Notes under the pieces: generated by a model
What the model was told of the DNA's origin: nothing
Databases searched by the model: none
The model's input: the letters and a program-made list of their open reading frames with translations, nothing else
Assembly (NCBI RefSeq): GCF_001567585.1
Contig: NZ_LRQV01000011.1
Coordinates: 1-64,000 of the forward strand
Length of the DNA: 64,000 bases
Direction: 5' to 3'
From: Micromonospora rosaria
Lineage (GTDB): Bacteria; Actinomycetota; Actinomycetes; Mycobacteriales; Micromonosporaceae
Position numbers and translations under genes: made by a program
In this document: piece after piece, positions 61,959-64,000 of the stretch
How positions within the stretch are numbered: position 1 is the first letter of the stretch
Layout: each line of letters begins with the position of its first letter

Positions 61959-63293
61959 TTGCCCGCCGCCCGACGAACCCCACCGTCCCCTCCGGACGCC
62001 GACCCCGGCCGCCGCCGGGTCCTCGCCGCGGTCCTGGGCCTGCCGGCACTGTCCACCGGCGCCCTCGCCGGGTGCACCGAGAACCGGGCCGCCCTGGTGG
62101 AGGACGAGTCGGTGGAGCTGTCCGTCTTCTGGTGGGGCAGCCCGCAACGGGCGGAGAGCACCGAACGGGCGCTGGCGCTGTACACCGCCCGCAACCCCCG
62201 GGTCACCTTCCGGGTCACCTGGCAGGCCAACCCCGGGTACTACGAGCGGCTCGCCACCCAGGCCGCCGGCGGTAACCCGCCCGACCTGCTCCAGATCGAC
62301 GACAACTTCCTCGCCGAGTACGCCCAGCGGGAGATCCTGCTCGACCTGACCGGGCACGTCGCGGACAGCCGGCTGGACCTGCGCGCGCTGCCGGAGAGCC
62401 TGGCCGCCTACGCCGAGGTGGAGGGCCGCACCATGGCCGTGGCCGCCGCGCAGAACACCCCCGCGCTGGCCTTCAACCGGACCCTGCTGCGCCGGATCGG
62501 GGTACCCGAGCCCCGGATGGGCATGTCCTACCAGGAGTACCTCGACTGGGCCGGGCAGGTCACCCGGGCCAGCGACGGCAGGGTCGCCGGCACCATGGAC
62601 CCGTCCGGGGACTACCGGCCGTTCTGGCTGTGGCTGCGGACCCGCAACGCCGAGCTGTACCGGGGGCGGCGGCTCGGGTTCGACATCTCGCACGCGGTCG
62701 AGTGGTTCGACCTGTGGCAGCAGGCCCGGTCGGCACGGGTCACGCCGAGCCTGGAGCTGATCGCCCGCGCGGTCGACGGCGACCCGTCCCGGCAACTCGT
62801 CGTCACCGGGGACACCGCGGCCTCGTTCATCTGGTCCAACCAGCTCGCCGACCTGCAGAGCCACACCAGGGACGAACTCGACCTGGTGAGCTGCCCCGGC
62901 CCACCGGCGGCCCACTGGGCGCGGGCGTCGATGTACTGGGCGGCCTTCCGGGGCACCCGCCACCCGGACGCCGTCGTCGACGTGATCAACTTCCTCACCA
63001 ACAACCTGGAGGTCGGCCGGACGCTCGGCATCGAACGCGGGCTGAGCGCCAACCTCGGTGTCCGGCGGTACGTGCAGCAGAACCTCACCGACCCGGCGGT
63101 CAAGCGCTCGGCCGCCTTCGAGGCGACCCTGGCCAACCGGTTCGGCCCGGCACCCGCGCCACCGCCCAAGGGCCACGCCAAGGTCCGCCGGCTGCTGACC
63201 TCGGCGGCGGAGAGCGTGCAGCAGGGCGAGGCGACCATCCGCGCCGCCGCCACCCGCTTCGTCAACGAGTCCGGCGCCGCCCTGGCCGAGTGA
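61959..63293 (+). CDS. ABC-type extracellular solute-binding lipoprotein (sugar-like)
   Basis: A 444-residue binding lipoprotein of cluster B (carbohydrate type). The lead has RRR at 18-20 before a hydrophobic core and lipobox ALAGC (Cys39), so Tat export is possible. The mature part starts with a strand VELSVFWWGSPQRAE and continues with RVTWQANPGYYERLATQAA and GGNPPDLLQIDDNFLAEYAQR; FINFLTNN-like VINFLTNNLEVG lies in the C-terminal lobe. TTG 61959 is chosen: GAGGAG lies 8 bases upstream, whereas GTG 61929 has none. No permease genes are adjacent in the window, so it may work with a distant transporter. Confidence 0.87.
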   Translation: MPAARRTPPSPPDADPGRRRVLAAVLGLPALSTGALAGCTENRAALVEDESVELSVFWWGSPQRAESTERALALYTARNPRVTFRVTWQANPGYYERLATQAAGGNPPDLLQIDDNFLAEYAQREILLDLTGHVADSRLDLRALPESLAAYAEVEGRTMAVAAAQNTPALAFNRTLLRRIGVPEPRMGMSYQEYLDWAGQVTRASDGRVAGTMDPSGDYRPFWLWLRTRNAELYRGRRLGFDISHAVEWFDLWQQARSARVTPSLELIARAVDGDPSRQLVVTGDTAASFIWSNQLADLQSHTRDELDLVSCPGPPAAHWARASMYWAAFRGTRHPDAVVDVINFLTNNLEVGRTLGIERGLSANLGVRRYVQQNLTDPAVKRSAAFEATLANRFGPAPAPPPKGHAKVRRLLTSAAESVQQGEATIRAAATRFVNESGAALAE

Positions 63294-63422
63294 CCCACCC
63301 CGGGCCCGCACCGGCCCGGTGACCCCCACCGCGCCGGTGGACGCCGCGCCGGGTCAACCGGGGCGGCGCGGGTCAGCGGGACACCGGGTCAAGCGGAAAG
63401 GCGGGCCACGCGGGAAGGCGGG

Positions 63423-63674
63423 TCAACGGGTCGGTGGGCCACCCCGCCGGCCGCGCATCAGGCGCACCAGCAGCAGGACGATCACCACGACCACCACCAG
63501 GCAGCAGAGCAGCCCGATCAGGCCGAAGCCGCGCCCGCCACGCCGCCGCGCCGCCTCCAGCACCACCTCCCCCGTGCCGGTGGACGCCCAGGCCGCCACG
63601 GGCACGAACACCGCCAGCGAGACCGTTCCCAGGACCGCGCCGAGCCGGCCCCACCATCTGCTCCAGGAAGACAT
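63423..63674 (-). CDS. Small secreted/membrane protein with C-terminal helix
   Basis: An 83-residue protein: N-terminal signal-like helix ending AAWAS, a short Gly/Arg-rich linker, a second strong helix (GLIGLLCCLVVVVVIVLLLV) and an Arg-rich tail. It may be anchored by the second helix with the tail in the cytoplasm. ATG 63674 is used; ATG 63683 would add three residues. I do not recognise a family, and coding status rests on the two-helix pattern and codon use. Confidence 0.6.
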   Translation of the reverse strand: MSSWSRWWGRLGAVLGTVSLAVFVPVAAWASTGTGEVVLEAARRRGGRGFGLIGLLCCLVVVVVIVLLLVRLMRGRRGGPPTR

Positions 63675-63866
63675 GCCCCTCATCCTCGCCCACCACCGCA
63701 ACCCTGGCACCCCATACACCCACCCCCACCGACCCCACCGCTCCCCCGGTCCCCGCCCGCCCCACCCCAGGCAGGCGTGACCACGGGGTTTCGGTCACCG
63801 AGGACGGATGGGGACGACCGAAGCCGTGTGATCACCGGGTGGCAGCGGGACGAAGGGTGGGAATGG

Positions 63867-63905
63867 CGAGAGTGCCCGGAGGAAGAATTCCTCCGGGCAC
63901 TCTCG
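63867..63905 (-). terminator. Hairpin terminator after the initiator tRNA
   Basis: Perfect 17-bp arms (63867-63883 and 63889-63905) with a 5-base AT-rich loop. It starts 2 bases after the encoded CCA end of the tRNA on the minus strand. Confidence 0.85.
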
Positions 63906-63907
63906 GG

Positions 63908-63984
63908 TGGTAGCGGGGACAGGATTTGAACCTGCGACCTCTGGGTTATGAGCCCAGCGAGCTACCGAGCTGCTCCACCCCGCG
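63908..63984 (-). tRNA. Initiator tRNA-Met (CAU) with encoded CCA
   Basis: 77 nt including CCA (63908-63910). Acceptor CGCGGGG, D-arm GAGC..GCTC, anticodon loop CTCATAA with CAT, stem with three consecutive G:C pairs (GGG/CCC), T-arm GCAGG-TTCAAAT-CCTGT. The first acceptor position is an unpaired C against T, and the GGG/CCC stem is the initiator hallmark. Confidence 0.97.
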
Positions 63985-64000
63985 TCGGCTGTTGAAGCTT

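Overview
The window is very GC-rich chromosomal DNA from an actinomycete, most likely a member of the Micromonosporaceae (Micromonospora/Salinispora type). The evidence is: GTG/TTG starts and third-position G/C throughout; two WhiB proteins; a mycothiol-type sigma-R/RsrA pair; a fused 2-oxoglutarate decarboxylase/dehydrogenase (Kgd); nickel superoxide dismutase; and a bL37 ribosomal protein gene. No phage, transposase, CRISPR or plasmid genes were seen. This is core chromosome with many small genes and regulatory elements.

Layout. 1-8.4 kb: the tail of a membrane-anchored protein (possibly a kinase), a GT4 glycosyltransferase, an RR-HK-HtrA operon resembling mprA-mprB-pepD, and a coupled GNAT/PlsC acyltransferase pair full of in-frame minisatellites. 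8.6-16.7 kb: a thioesterase-like protein, an ABC-2 exporter, kgd, a 59-aa DUF6104 protein and a GH6 lipoprotein. 16.8-19.6 kb: a MatB-like deacetylase/GT2 fusion with its small membrane partner, behind an apparently leaderless promoter with a 21-bp palindrome. 19.7-25.1 kb: pta-ackA and two tandem hydrolase lipoproteins. 25.2-30.6 kb: oxidoreductase, malic enzyme, divergent sodX/sodN, an RsbW-like ATPase and a lipid kinase. 30.6-35.1 kb: whiB1 and a sulfur-assimilation operon (leader peptide, sulfite reductase, zinc-ribbon protein, cysH, sirohydrochlorin chelatase). 35.4-45.2 kb: GT39, pdtaS, SIS and TPR proteins, a TetR/MFS pair, GNAT, a biotinyl protein and bL37. 45.3-52.9 kb: rsrA, sigR, hydrolase, second whiB, SRAP, aroA, rsgA, hisN and a DMT-like membrane protein. 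53-63.7 kb: GT4, STAS-ATPase, DUF5709, a NarL-type two-component pair, an anti-sigma-like ATPase, a divergent PRPP synthetase, glpK, purC and a solute-binding lipoprotein. The window ends in an initiator tRNA-Met.

How genes work together. The whiB1, pdtaS, biotinyl protein, rsrA/sigR, SRAP, aroA, rsgA order recalls the Mycobacterium Rv3219-Rv3228 neighbourhood, opened up here by the sulfur operon and other genes. Coupled pairs with 1-4 nt overlaps include RR/HK (twice), pta/ackA, ABC ATPase/permease, sirA/zinc-ribbon/cysH, GNAT/PlsC and the mat-like pair.

Most notable non-gene signals: a double-palindrome repeat found three times, always starting at or just after a stop codon; a sigma-R-type promoter ahead of a long sigR start; a Cys-containing leader peptide upstream of sulfite reductase; and a probable CTG start for rsgA.
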